NCBI GenBank assembly: GCA_029204225.1
Contig: CM055101.1
Coordinates: 5,583,246-5,647,245 of the forward strand
DNA: 64,000 nt
Source: Diphasiastrum complanatum
Taxonomy: Eukaryota > Streptophyta > Lycopodiopsida > Lycopodiales > Lycopodiaceae
Reading direction: 5' to 3'
Every line of letters begins with the position of its first letter. Positions within the stretch are counted from its first letter, which is position 1. Positions 33,990 to 49,594 of this stretch are shown one piece after another. The translations under genes and the position numbers were made by a program. The notes beneath the pieces are model-generated. The model searched no databases and had not been told where the DNA came from. It saw nothing but the letters and a program-made list of their open reading frames with translations.

Positions 33990-34790
33990 TGACAAAATTT
34001 CCAGTATTCACACGTGTGGGGATGATCCACAAGTATGATAAATCTAATTAAGCTTTATGATTAGCACAATAACATGATTCTAGATTGAATAGCAAGATCT
34101 AGTACAGAAGTTATGACTTAACCACAATCTGGCATGTTAAGCATCAGAGAATGATAGCAATGAATCATAAATGAGCAAAAGTACAAGAAATTAGTGTATT
34201 AGCATTAGCCTCAACACGAGTTAGAGAGAGAATGCTAGAGAGATATCAAGCAAAAATTGTGTGGATCCAAAATGACAAGAGATAGCTACAAAGATTTGGT
34301 TCTTCATAAAAAATTATGAGGAGAGCTACACATATTTATGGAGTTTGAGGTAGCTCGAGGTAGAACCACATCCATCCACACTTTGATGACATCTAAAGTG
34401 AAAACTAGAGTCTATGTGACATTTGTCACATCTCATGCATGAATCTCTACCTACTTTTACCAATGTGTCCTAGTTCTAACTAGAATTGTACAAATCATCA
34501 TGCACGTGTCCATTTCACTTTGGGCATGCCTTGCATGTCACTATGGATCACTCACAATTAATGCATGTGAAATGCCACGAGTTTCTACTAGCATATTTTT
34601 GCTAATTCTAAGTCTACAATCTATATGCAAGCTGCAATCATCAAATTAGATATGGCATATCCATATAGCTCGAGTTCTATCTAGGCCAAACTTGGCATTT
34701 GCATTTATGGAACAACATACTTGCATGGTACAATGTTTGTAGCAAGCCTAAATTCAAGATGGATTATTTTTCCATTTCAACAAAAGTTAG
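33990..34790 (-). repeat. Isolated 5' LTR, minus strand
   Basis: The left boundary is fixed by the adjacent PBS. The right boundary is approximate (a CATTTCA at about 34776-34782 is a candidate). TTCACACGTGTG at 34007-34018 matches the E1 palindrome. A minus-strand TATA-like CCATAAATATG is seen near 34330. Confidence 0.6.
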
Positions 34791-34799
34791 TTGCTAAAG

Positions 34800-34906
34800 A
34801 TTGGAGATGATTTCCATCACTACTGCTTTGTTCAATTTTTTATAGGTGTAGTCATGCATTGGAAGTAGGAAGTTTCCGCATTCTATTACTCCCTTATTTC
34901 CAACAC
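34800..34906 (+). repeat. Fragment of an E2-like LTR end
   Basis: GATTTCCATCACTA, then TAGGTGTAGTCATGC and TTCCAACACA parallel the last 200 bp of the E2 LTR. It is a truncated relic. Confidence 0.6.
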
Positions 34907-35409
34907 ATATATGTTGCACATCCAAACCCACATATATATGATAGATCAGGCTTTTCACCTATCCACATTTCATACGGTGTCTTGTCTTTCAGGGTTGTCA
35001 TTGTCGATCTGTTCTGCAGGTGTACAGCTGCTGCAATTGCCTCGGTCCAAAATTGACTCGGCTGCTTGTGCCATCATGCATCTTGCTCCTTCAACAAGCA
35101 TCATGTTTTTTCTTTCTGCTACACCATTGTACTGTGGTGTGTAAGCAGGTGTGAACTGATGTTCGATTTCTCATTCTTAGTAGAATTTTGAAAACTTTTT
35201 GCTCGTATACTCGCATCCATTGTCGGGCCTGATAGTCTACACTTTCTTGGAGGTGTGTTGTTCAACAAATGTCACGAACTTCTTGAAAGCATCAAACACT
35301 TTGTATTTTTTTCTCAAGTAGTAGATTGTTGTCATCCTGTTGTAATCATTGATGAAAGTCAAGAAGCACCTCAATCCAGGGAGGGACTTGATTTTCATCA
35401 ATCCATAGA
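34907..35409 (-). pseudogene. Copia integrase fragment (E3 family)
   Basis: The plus text closely matches 29397-29920 of E3 (for example TGCACATCCAAAC and GATAGATCAGG). On minus it reads integrase core sequence with stops. It is interrupted on the right by the E4 LTR. Confidence 0.8.
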
Positions 35410-36028
35410 TGTGAGAAATTCAACTAGTTTAATCATATTTGCTACATTTCTATATTTGACAAATTGAGGCCAACTTTATATTAGACTTTGAGTTTGACTT
35501 TTCAAAGTTAATTAGTCTAAATTTTGAATAAACACTTATTGAAAGTGTGGGAAAGTTAGAAGTGGTGTTTGAGTAGATTCAAATTTAAATGTTGATTACA
35601 TTAATTCTAGACCCAAAAATAGTAGGGTTTACATTTTGGAGGAAAAGCCAAGTGGCCAAATAGGGTTTGGACCTGTTATAAAAGGATGTAACTCATGGAG
35701 AAGCAGATCTTCTCTCTTCTCTATCTCATTTCATGCTTATACATGTTTCTCTTGGGTTCTACTATCCCTTGCAATTCTATGTGTAGAATGATCTATATTT
35801 GCTATTTTCAGGTTCACATGTGTGAAATATAGTAGGGTACTATTTATATACAGAAGATAGTATCTATTTATGTTTTGATTCATGTTTGATCAAGTTTTCT
35901 TAGAGTTAGCATTCTATTTTGTGTGTAGATGCTGATTTTTCTACATTGGCAAGATTGGTGGAGTAGCTTGTTTTGTAACCAAAGATCTTTAGTAGATTAG
36001 GATCTGAATTGATCCCAAATATAAAAGA
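35410..36028 (+). repeat. E4 5' LTR
   Basis: It starts TGTGAGAAATTCAACTAG, like the E1 LTR start (TGTGAAAATTGTCAACA), and lies just before a PBS. It contains TTCACATGTGTGAA at 35813-35826 and a TATA-like TTATAAAAGG near 35685. The exact 3' boundary is unclear because the usual CA end is not adjacent to the PBS. Confidence 0.7.
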
Positions 36029-36040
36029 TGGTATTAGAGC
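36029..36040 (+). other. E4 primer-binding site
   Basis: TGGTATTAGAGC has one mismatch to the initiator-Met tRNA complement. Confidence 0.8.
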
Positions 36041-36598
36041 TTTTGTTTCAGATTATTATGGAGGCAATCACATCTATTAATGATTTGCAGAAGATATCAA
36101 TACTAGAGCATGCTAGATTGGATTCTACGCCAAAATCGAGTTTTCTTGCATTTGTAGATCAAAATCCTATGTAGGTTTGTAACTTGATCAATTCCAATTT
36201 TTGAATTCACATGTTGGATTTGGCCAATTTTTGGTTCATTTAAATAGCCTAAGTGGTGGCTAATAGATTGCATATCAAGATTCTAAGTAGATTTGAAATA
36301 TTCAATATTTTGTGATTTTGTCAAAACCCTAATTTTGATTGGATCTCTAGATAGTGAGGTTGCTAGACTTCATTTGAGTGTTTTTCAATCTTAGGAAGTG
36401 GCAAGAGTCATTAGATTGAGGATAGATCATAGGTTGATCAAGATTTCATGATTCTATGTATGGATTTGCTTGGTATAAGTGCCAGAAGAGATGCGTAGTT
36501 TCAAATCTTTGTGATTTCTCTTTGGAAACCTTTGTTTTTTTCAAAGGAGTGCTTTGTGCATTGAAACGGGTTTTAAGAGAAGATCAGGTCATTGTTAC

Positions 36599-37274
36599 AT
36601 GGCAACATCAAGTGGAGTCATGTTGGAAGCCAATGATAGGCTTACCTAAAGTAACTATTCATTGTGGAAAGTGGATGGAATCACTTCTTGATATGAATGA
36701 TGTTCTGGATATTGTTGTAGGTTTGGAGGAGAGACCAGCAACACAACAAGATCAAATAAGGTATGATAAGAGGGCCAAAAGGGCTCTACACATGATCAAG
36801 ATGAATGCTACCAATGAGCTTCTCAAGGAGGTTGGTAGAAGTACTTCATCTAAGGATGTTTGGGACTCATTGAATAAGCTTTATGAATCCAAGTCTACTT
36901 CTAGAGTGTTGACTCAAAAAAGGCAAATCTTTTCTTGTTCGCAAAAGAGTAAAAAAAGTCCAAATACTTTTATTTTGAAGATGAAAGCATTGAATGATGA
37001 GTTGGCTTGCATTGATGAGAGCATTGAGGAAGGAGAGCTTGTTCAAGTTATTCTTAATGGATTGTTGGATGCTCATTCTAACATCGTTCAAAGTATTGCT
37101 ATTCAAAAGACTTTGCCAAGTTTTATGGATCTTCAAGAGATCTTGATCAATGAAAAATATAGACTTCAAGCAAGAGTTGGATCTATATCGACACTTCAAG
37201 AGGAGGCTATGTTCACAAAGGGCAAATTCAAGGGCAAAAGCAAAAGCAATGCTAGGAATCAGGCTCAGAAATGA
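36599..37274 (+). pseudogene. E4 gag, related to E1
   Basis: The true gag start is ATG 36599 (MATSSGVMLEANDRLT), paralleling E1 MASNGGIMLESSERLS. A stop codon follows at codon 17, and a frameshift near 36670 puts the rest into another frame. That rest is open to 37274 (KWMESLLDMNDVLDIVV, NELLKEVGRSTSSKD, ELACIDESIEEGELVQ). It ends in the basic KGKFKGKSKSN tract just before the zinc knuckle would start. The rest of the element is missing. Confidence 0.9.
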
Positions 37275-38517
37275 ATCAAAGCAAAACAAAACAAAACTTG
37301 AACAAAACGAAATGAATCGAACTCTGATACCACTAATGGGAATGAAACAAAATGAAATGAATCAATTCTGGAGTGAAACATCTCCGTTGATGGGAGTCTG
37401 TGACGTTCCCGGTGATGAAGGCCAGATAGAGCTGATTGGCAAGAATAGCTACCGCTACTGACTATGGTCTAATTCTCTTCTAGGCCCCAGATCACTTTTG
37501 ACAATCTGTTGTAAAAATTACACTTGTAAATAGTAGATAATATTGAGTAAAACAACAGCAAAAATTTATTTGCTGCTAGCATGCATTCCAATATTGCAGA
37601 TCATACACATCACAGAACAGAGCATTGAGAAAATCGCTTCTATTATCAGCATTGAATTTACAATATCTTTCTTGAGCGCTGTTTCTTTTCCAGATCAGCA
37701 CGTTACTTGAAGGATTTGTGAAATTTGTCTTACAGTCAACTCAAAAGATTCGTGAAAGATTCGCGAAACAATTTCTTGTAGAAGCTCGTGGTTTTTCTTA
37801 TTGAAGCTTGAAAGATTCGCGAATAGAATCTTGTCGCGAAATATTTTGTTTCTTGTTCAAACCTCAGATGTTGCGAAACTGTCGTGAATAGTTCATGAAA
37901 TATTTTGAATTTCTTCTTCAAGCTCAAAGTTGTCATCTGTCGTGAACAATTCGGGAAAGACGAAAATGTCGCGAAGAGACAAGTGTCGCGAACAATTCGC
38001 GAAATGCAAAGCTGTAACAAAGAGATGGACTGTCACAAATAATTTGTGAACAGAATTTATTCGACCTTGAAAACAGAGCGTCTATTTGAATATCAACCGT
38101 CATAAACGGTCATATATCTACTGTTATAGAATTAAAAGGCCAAAAGACCTATAAATAAAAGGCCAAAAGACTTGTCCTGTAGCAATATAAATACATGTGC
38201 ATACTCGTTGTAACTCACTCACTCACTCAATCAGAGACACAACAGCGAGATAAGACAACAAGAGATGTATATTGATGATTCAGATTCTGAGTTATAAAAA
38301 TTTATTTTTGATCAATAGTTTCTTATTGTCTAAAAATTGTCTTAAGTTGTCTCTCAATTCCGAATATAATTTTTGCATGCATATTCAATCAGAGCTAATA
38401 CTATTCTAAGAGTATGTAGATCAGATACAGACCCGATTGAAGACACTGATATTAGTTTGATTTATTCAAGCTTTCATCGTGTTCTTTGTGGAAGAATAAT
38501 TACTATTTTTTCTAAAG
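37275..38517 (+). repeat. E5 LTR region
   Basis: Plus-strand promoter-like features are a TATAAATA at about 38184 and U5-like sequence up to the PBS array. Three perfect TTCGCGAA palindromes lie at 37760-37767, 37816-37823 and 37996-38003, among many TCGCGAA variants (37750-38005). The left boundary is unresolved. A second, minus-oriented PBS-like CTCTGATACCA lies at 37322-37332, so two element ends may be juxtaposed here. Confidence 0.55.
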
Positions 38518-38664
38518 TGGTATTTGAACTTACGGAATTAAAGCTAATACAGTGGTATCAAAGCTTACGGAATTAAAGCTGATACAGTGGTATCAGAGTG
38601 TACAGGATCAGAGCTGATACAGTAGTATCAGAACAAGTCAGAGTTGATACAGTGGTATCATCGC
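38518..38664 (+). repeat. E5 primer-binding region as 35-bp tandem array
   Basis: PBS-like words occur at 38518 (TGGTATTTGAAC), 38553 (TGGTATCAAAGC), 38588 (TGGTATCAGAGT), 38623 (TAGTATCAGAAC) and 38653 (TGGTATCATCGC). The spacing is 35, 35, 35 and 30 bp. Each is preceded by GATACAG or a variant, so GATACAGTGGTATC can form a small hairpin. The 38588 unit is the best match to initiator-Met tRNA. Confidence 0.85.
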
Positions 38665-38731
38665 ACCCCTCTCAGCATTCTTCATACATCCATCAGCAAG
38701 CCGCTATCTAAAGTTATTCAGAAAATAGAAG

Positions 38732-38890
38732 ATGTCGTCGATCATCGATATTCAGGCTAAGATCACGATGATCTTGGATCTAGAAGGTTCAAACTACTTG
38801 ATTTGAAAATCAAAGACTTCACTCTTATTGAAGGGCGAAGGTCTATGGGAACCAATAAAGGAGAAGCCAGTAGCTACTCTTGGCAAAGAA
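38732..38890 (+). pseudogene. E5 gag N-terminal fragment
   Basis: From ATG 38732 the frame reads SSIIDIQAKITMILDLEGSN, a copia Gag start. A TGA replaces the tryptophan of the YxxWK motif. After about 50 codons it is cut off by repeat copy B. Confidence 0.8.
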
Positions 38891-38896
38891 CCCCCT

Positions 38897-41655
38897 ACTG
38901 TAATGCCAACTTGTACTCCCAAATGAGCACACCATGAAGTCCTTACCATCAGTGTCCCCTCCAGTAGATCACTAGCCAAACACTCACCACAATGTTTATC
39001 CAACCGTGCGATCTCCATCAGCTCTCCATCCTAAAGCTGGCTCACAAAGCTTCACACTTTTCCCATTTGCATTTGCAGTGCCCTAATTCCATCATGAATC
39101 GCCCATGTAAGTCATGTCCAATGACTCAAGTCCAATATGAGATAGTTGCCCCCTGATGATCATCCCATGTCATCCTATAGTGCTATCCCTATCGGGTATC
39201 TCAATGTCGTCCCTAATCTCAAAGATCTGAACATCTACCCTATAGTCCCCCACCTGTATTCTCCCAAGCTAGCTCCAAGCTGCTCCTGTGAATGAGTCCA
39301 AACCATTCCTTGAGAATACATTGAGATGTGAACTCCAAAGCCACCATCAAGTCCCTCACATGACGTGGCATGCCAATATCCCTCAAGTGAATCTATGAGA
39401 TCTTCCATGGCCCAAACCAAATGATCTGCACCCTGTTATCACTGGAATCTGCATCCTAGATGCAATCATGATATGGCAAATTGACTTGACTTACCCAGAA
39501 TGGGCAGTTGAAGTGTATCTCCCTAATGACAAACTTGATACATTGCTCCAAAACTACAATAACTTGATCAAAATTGACTTACTGACTACAAAACCACAAA
39601 ATCATCACACTTACTACTTTCCAAGGGCATCCAAAGTATAATCATTGACCCGTTCTTCATCCTCTACATGTCCCACACACAGCTCGTCCAATGCAAGTCC
39701 ACTATCTTGCCCAATGGCTTCCAACTGGCACCACCTTGCACTTCCATCACCTGTGACTGCCAAAATGTGTGTACCTCCAAGCTAGCCCATATTTCTGACC
39801 GAACAAAAAATTTCCAAGCTATAGGTGCGTGTGTCAATGCAGCTATCACCTGACTCGACAATGCCACTGCTGGTCACACTTGTGAGAGTGTTCCTCCAAA
39901 ATTCCACTTGATGTTGGTTGGTTGGACCCCAAGAATTGAACCTGATCATGAAATTTTTTCACCCATAATCAATATACCATGCCTACCTCTCACCTGCGAT
40001 TGCTTGCCCTCTCAAAATTGTCGCCAATGATGAGTAGTCACGCCGCCAAACTACACTTCTATTGCCAAAACTAGCCTTCTCCACACAATTCCGCTACCAT
40101 TCTCCCCCATACCACATTTACCGCTTCCAAACACCCTATTACCCTATCACGAGTAAGTAATAATGATTTTGAAGTGATAATGCCTCACTGTACCGCCCTA
40201 TAGTAGATTTCACCAGCCAAAAATTGCCCCGAATTTGGCCCTACGGTACCCAAATGGCAAATGTATCCCATCACTAGGTCACCCGCACTCTGCTCGATAG
40301 AATGGTGATGAAAACTCTCCAAAATGCATTTCTCCCTATCTGTAACGTCGCTTTGTCTGCTGCCTTTGAGCAGTTAGTTTCAAGGGTCATTTTGGCCCAA
40401 GGATGGCCAGAAAAGGTGCCCTCTAGCCAAGGTTATCGCTTTCCAAAGGAATTGCTTGAAAAATGAATTGGTTCTTTGTTTTGAAGATTCTTAATGAGGT
40501 GAAGTCCAATTTGGACTTCGGGTCCCGTCAATGAATTTCACATTGAAAATTTTTAATGAAGAAGCCATGCATATGGCCCTTCAAGCCCTTTGGGCTCCTT
40601 TCGCTCTCTCTTCAACCATATCCTAATGGTTGGTTCTCATCCAAAGGCCCACAATGGACTTTCCAACATGCAATCTAAACCATCGATTCCCATAAGCTTC
40701 GATCTGATGGTTCGATGCCCTCCTGCTGCTGAAGGATCCTCATGTGGCTACTATATCCTTGCATGCACTATGAATCAATTCGAGCTGGTCGCGTGCGAGT
40801 TCCCTGACTCCTCTTTTATTCTTCTCCAACTTTGCAAAATAGTTATGGCTTCCAAAGCCCTAACAATCGCCCCTTCAGCTCGATCATGCACACAAACTAG
40901 AAAATGGCAGTCCACATCCTCTTACAGGCAGTCCACACCTCTTACAGGCAGGCTCACAATAGCAAATCACTGTATTGTAGGTTTTTATAGTGCCCAAAAT
41001 AGCCTCCTGTAGTGCAAGATCCTTGGTTTTTCTGTATGAAACCCTAGCTATGCTATTTCTTGACCTCTGAGAAGAATGTACAATTGCTCCTCTCTTGCTT
41101 CTTGGCTGTCTTTGACAATTTACCACAAGATTGGCCACACCAAACAATGTTGGATAGCTTTTTATAGTGTCCACTTCCGTCAAGCAGAGAGAAAGATCCG
41201 TAGCCTTACGTTTTCTGTCAACTAGCCGCTTTTTGCCAATTCCCAGAATTGCTTCTTTCTCCTACCAATGTAAATGGATTGCAAAATCCACTCAACCCTG
41301 AGTTGCCACTACCCTGCTCCACCTTTCGATCTGCTCAGCTCAACAATTGATGAACCACTGAGAGAGTTCTGGCCAGCTTTCCGTAAAAGCCGTTTGAAGC
41401 CGTTTATGAGCAATTTCTATGAATTCTCTCCAGAATCCACCTATGACGATCGCACTGATCTTCCTCGAAGCTCGAATTGAAGGAACTTTGTTGTTTCCTA
41501 TCATCCGGACTTCCTATACTCCGTATGGAATCCTCTCTCTTGAGATGCTCTAAGTGCTATTTCTCCTGGTGAAAGACGCTATCCCATAGCTTCACCAGAT
41601 CGTCCATACCTACAACACTCTGACATTCTGACACTTTGACACTCTGATACCAAGT
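38897..41655 (-). mobile_element. Degenerate non-coding LTR-type element, copy B
   Basis: Homologous to 61-1490 at the window start, but with an extra segment of about 1.25 kb (40215-41475) that copy A lacks. A minus-strand PBS at 41642-41652 (CTCTGATACCA on plus) gives the orientation. No retroelement protein is readable. The ORF at 40590-41012 (plus) is not recognised. The left end interrupts E5 gag. Confidence 0.6.
41617..41652 (-). repeat. 8-bp tandem repeat merging into PBS
   Basis: ACTCTGAC, ATTCTGAC, ACTTTGAC, ACTCTGAT follow one another at exact 8-bp steps from 41617, and the last is part of the PBS. Copy A lacks this array. Confidence 0.85.
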
Positions 41656-42071
41656 TGAAATTCCGATAGAATCTAGTGCAGTATGCATATCACATCAATC
41701 AATCACCATAGCCACTCCTCACAAGCTCTCAAAGATGGCACAACAAAAAAAAATTATTACAAATAGAAAACTATACATATAGTAAAAGCCCCAACATGCA
41801 TGGGCTCGACAAGTGTCAACACACTGAAATATAGACACATGTCTAACTAATAGGCTCAACATGGGCTAAAAGACTAACAAACTCATAACATGCCTTTGAG
41901 TATAGCAAGTGTCGTCAAAATAAACTGTACAGGCTAATTTCTCTATGTGTGGCTACCCGGATAACCCAAGTAGCCGTCTACGAGATCAGGTGCCCGATCA
42001 ATATATCCTAATGGGTCACGTCCCGAACACAACTGAATACAACAAATCTAATTAACTACTGACAGTTTCAC
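41656..42071 (-). repeat. Tentative LTR of copy B
   Basis: It begins TGAAATTCCGATAG three bases from the PBS. The sequence is shared with copy A for the first 120 bp. A possible far end is GACAGTTTCA at 42062-42071, but no TSD supports it. Confidence 0.35.
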
Positions 42072-43070
42072 AATTACTATCACATATTGGAAGGATTATG
42101 AAACATCTAGTATGCATCCAACATGGCATGCAATGATTTCAATATAAGAATCAATTTTTACGTAAATTGCCAAGAAACTGAGAAATTAGCCATGGGATTT
42201 TCAAAATCAGTTCAAAATGGACCAATTGTGAAAATCAATTTATCAAATTCACAAGCACTGTCGCATATCAAAACTCGACATGCACTGACTTTTTCAAAAA
42301 AATGAAAAAAAAAATCCCGTAATTAGCCTAGCCACTAGGAAATCTGCTTTTTGATCTAGAATTGCCAAAAATAGCTTCATGCAAGAAATCTTCTGATCAA
42401 GCTACTGATTACACATGAAACATGCATCCAAGCATGCATACAGGTCTATCTATGCATTTTCATCAACAGACAAGCACTACACTGAGTTACAAACATGCAT
42501 GCATCAGAACATTTCAAAATTTTTGCAAATTTTAGTTAAAAAATTGCCAAACTTCTGACAACCATAACTTTCTCTACACGACACCAAATTGGTCGCTATA
42601 AAGCACAATACAGAGGGAGAGTGGGTCTACAAGGCACTTGCCACATCAACCTACCACCTAGTCTTCACATGTGTGAGCAATAAATGCACAATAAACAGGT
42701 AGGAGGGTGCACTTTTGGAGAGAGAAATCATCAAAAATTCAACTCCAGCCCAATAAGTCTTGGATCAGAGGTTACAAGCACTCTACTAAGGTTCATTAGA
42801 GAGGCATAAAAGCTTCTAACAGGTCCATCAAGCAATCATAGGCTCATATCATGCAAAAAATGCATTTTTGGCCTCCTTCAACATGATGGTGTCTAATGCT
42901 CACCTATCCATAGGTATGGGTAGGTGCACGAGCCCCCATAGCCCCAACCATCCTTGGTGAGCTCTCTTCTCTTTCTAATCTCTCCTTAATCTCTCTCTTC
43001 TCTCTCCTCTCTCTAAACTCTCTCTCATCACTCCCTCTATCTCTCTACCTCTCTGTATCTTATCACGTTT
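42072..43070. other. No gene recognised; CT-rich end
   Basis: Unassigned AT-rich sequence. 42958-43055 is strongly CT-rich (CTCTCTCT runs), like a plant 5' leader or core promoter, just before the ORF at 43093. Confidence 0.4.
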
Positions 43071-43092
43071 AAACTTGCAACCATCAGATTCG

Positions 43093-43713
43093 ATGAAGGG
43101 GCTCTACTTCAAATGGCTCAATGAGATGGACTATAAAGATTCAAAGAAGATATTCGGAAGGTGGTGGTATGCAAAGGTAAGGGACAAAGTTGAAGTAATG
43201 CAATGGACAAGGCTTGAACAAAAGGAGCGGATGGAACAAGAAAAGATGAGGAGTCAAGAGCAAGAGACAGATCAGATGGTGTTCGATTCTAAGAATAATA
43301 AATTACTGGAAAACCAACAAAATGATTTCTATGAAGATTGTAAATCAAGTCGTAATGTTGCAATCTGTTGGCCAACATATTTATCAATGTTCACACAATG
43401 CTCACCTGATGATTTTAAAGAGCCATATTTCTCATGGTTGGAAGAAACAGGCTATGTGGATTCAAAGAAAATCTTTGGAAGATGGTGGGGCAGAAAAGGA
43501 AAAGATATTGAGGAGTGGAAGGAAAAGCAAGAACTTGATGAATCTGAACGAAAAGAAAAACAAAGGGTAAGAGTGAAGGAGAAAGTACAACAATCTGGAA
43601 GTAATGATCGAGATGAAAATCTAACTGAAGTTTCATGTCCGAGCATAATGACAAGAACATACCAGTTAGTGCCCCAGCGAGTAAAAGGGCCCACAGTTCC
43701 CTTACGCGAGTGA
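43093..43713 (+). CDS. Unrecognised protein with an internal repeat
   Basis: About 206 aa from the first ATG at 43093. Two copies of a domain are separated by a charged stretch: YFKWLNEMDYKDSKKIFGRW near the start, and YFSWLEETGYVDSKKIFGRW about 110 residues later. Each is followed by a lysine/glutamate-rich, probably helical tail (QKERMEQEKMRSQEQE, ERKEKQRVRVKEK). I do not know this family. The CT-rich leader upstream suggests a real transcription unit, but zinc-knuckle sequence 350 bp downstream (44050) suggests a retroelement or pararetrovirus-like origin. It might be one exon of a larger gene. Confidence 0.45.
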   Translation: MKGLYFKWLNEMDYKDSKKIFGRWWYAKVRDKVEVMQWTRLEQKERMEQEKMRSQEQETDQMVFDSKNNKLLENQQNDFYEDCKSSRNVAICWPTYLSMFTQCSPDDFKEPYFSWLEETGYVDSKKIFGRWWGRKGKDIEEWKEKQELDESERKEKQRVRVKEKVQQSGSNDRDENLTEVSCPSIMTRTYQLVPQRVKGPTVPLRE

Positions 43714-44049
43714 CTAGGGTCTATTACTGCTTCCAACCCTGGGGGTCATCCTAATCACCCCGTACTCCCCAATCAATGAGAGTTTTTAAGGCTCTCAGAA
43801 GTATGATTGCAAGGAGATCGAGTATTGAGTCCTCAAAGTTCTTCTCAATGCGGTAGAGTGAGAGAATGACTTCACCTCATTCTATGAGGTCAGTAGAATA
43901 TAGAACATCCTTGAAACCAACTATTGACTGATCTCTTAGACATGACATGTAATGATTCAGAAGAGTACTAAAATGGTTACATCTCTTGTTCATTCGTAGT
44001 CGAGGATAGATAAAACAATAATAATCAACATGACAAGACAAAGAGGCAG

Positions 44050-44680
44050 GGGGAGAACAAGAACACAATAAAGTGCTCCTACTACAAGAAGAAAGGTCAT
44101 TATTATGCAAATGAATGTAGAAATAAAAAAGTTGACCAAGCCAAGCCTTTGAGGCTGGTCCTTCTACTGAGAATACATCTGGAAACTTTGAGCCTATGGA
44201 TTTAGACCTCTATCTTAAGGATTCAGATGCTAATAATGATAAAGATTGAATTTGGCTCTGAACAAAGCATTATTTATTGGTTCACAATTTGCTATTTTTC
44301 TCAAATTCAATTCTAAGAGTCTCATTACTCTTCCTACTTATAGTATAAACAATGTATCTTATTTGACCTTACCTGATGTATCGAATCTATTCAATTTCAT
44401 AAATGCAGAGACTCTTTGCATTCTTGCCAGCAATCTTGATGAGTTCTCTGACATTTTTTACCATGAAACTGATGATCTTGTACCAGGTGTAGATGATAGA
44501 AATGAAGATGCAGTTGTTTCTTGAAGGAATTGCTTGAAGATAGTTGCTGAGAAGATGCAGGACAATCTTCCTAAATGGAAACACCTTTCAAACAAGAAAT
44601 TCATAGTGTGGGATGGAAACCATCATTGCAAATCATGGATGGCTTATGTAAAAGAAGGTGCATATCAATAGTGTCCATCA
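44050..44680 (+). pseudogene. Zinc-knuckle fragment and acidic ORF, unrecognised
   Basis: The plus frame at 44060-44130 reads KCSYYKKKGHYYANECRNKK, a CCHC-like knuckle in which the second cysteine is Y. GHYYANEC is reminiscent of caulimovirid coat-protein and some Gag zinc fingers. After a shift comes an acidic stretch (NFEPMDLDLYLKDSD) and a stop. The next ORF (44246-44524) has NLDEFSDIFYHETDDL, weakly like the fragment at 20400. The following frame (about 44527-44665) reads LPKWKHLSNKKFIVWDGNHH. Origin unclear; no function assigned. Confidence 0.35.
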
Positions 44681-44819
44681 AAGGTTTGGAATCTTTTTTT
44701 TTTTTTGGCAATTTTATGTTTCTTATCACAATTTGGCATGTTTTCTTCAAGACTTTTCTCACGTACAATCGATGCATGTTCAAGTGGATTGCACTTGTTA
44801 TCTTTGAATATAGTTAACA

Positions 44820-49594
<4,775 letters not shown>

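Noticed and set aside
40590-41012. 140-aa plus ORF in repeat copy B
   Set aside because: Opposite to the element's orientation, present only in the segment missing from copy A, and not recognisable; too little support to call a gene.
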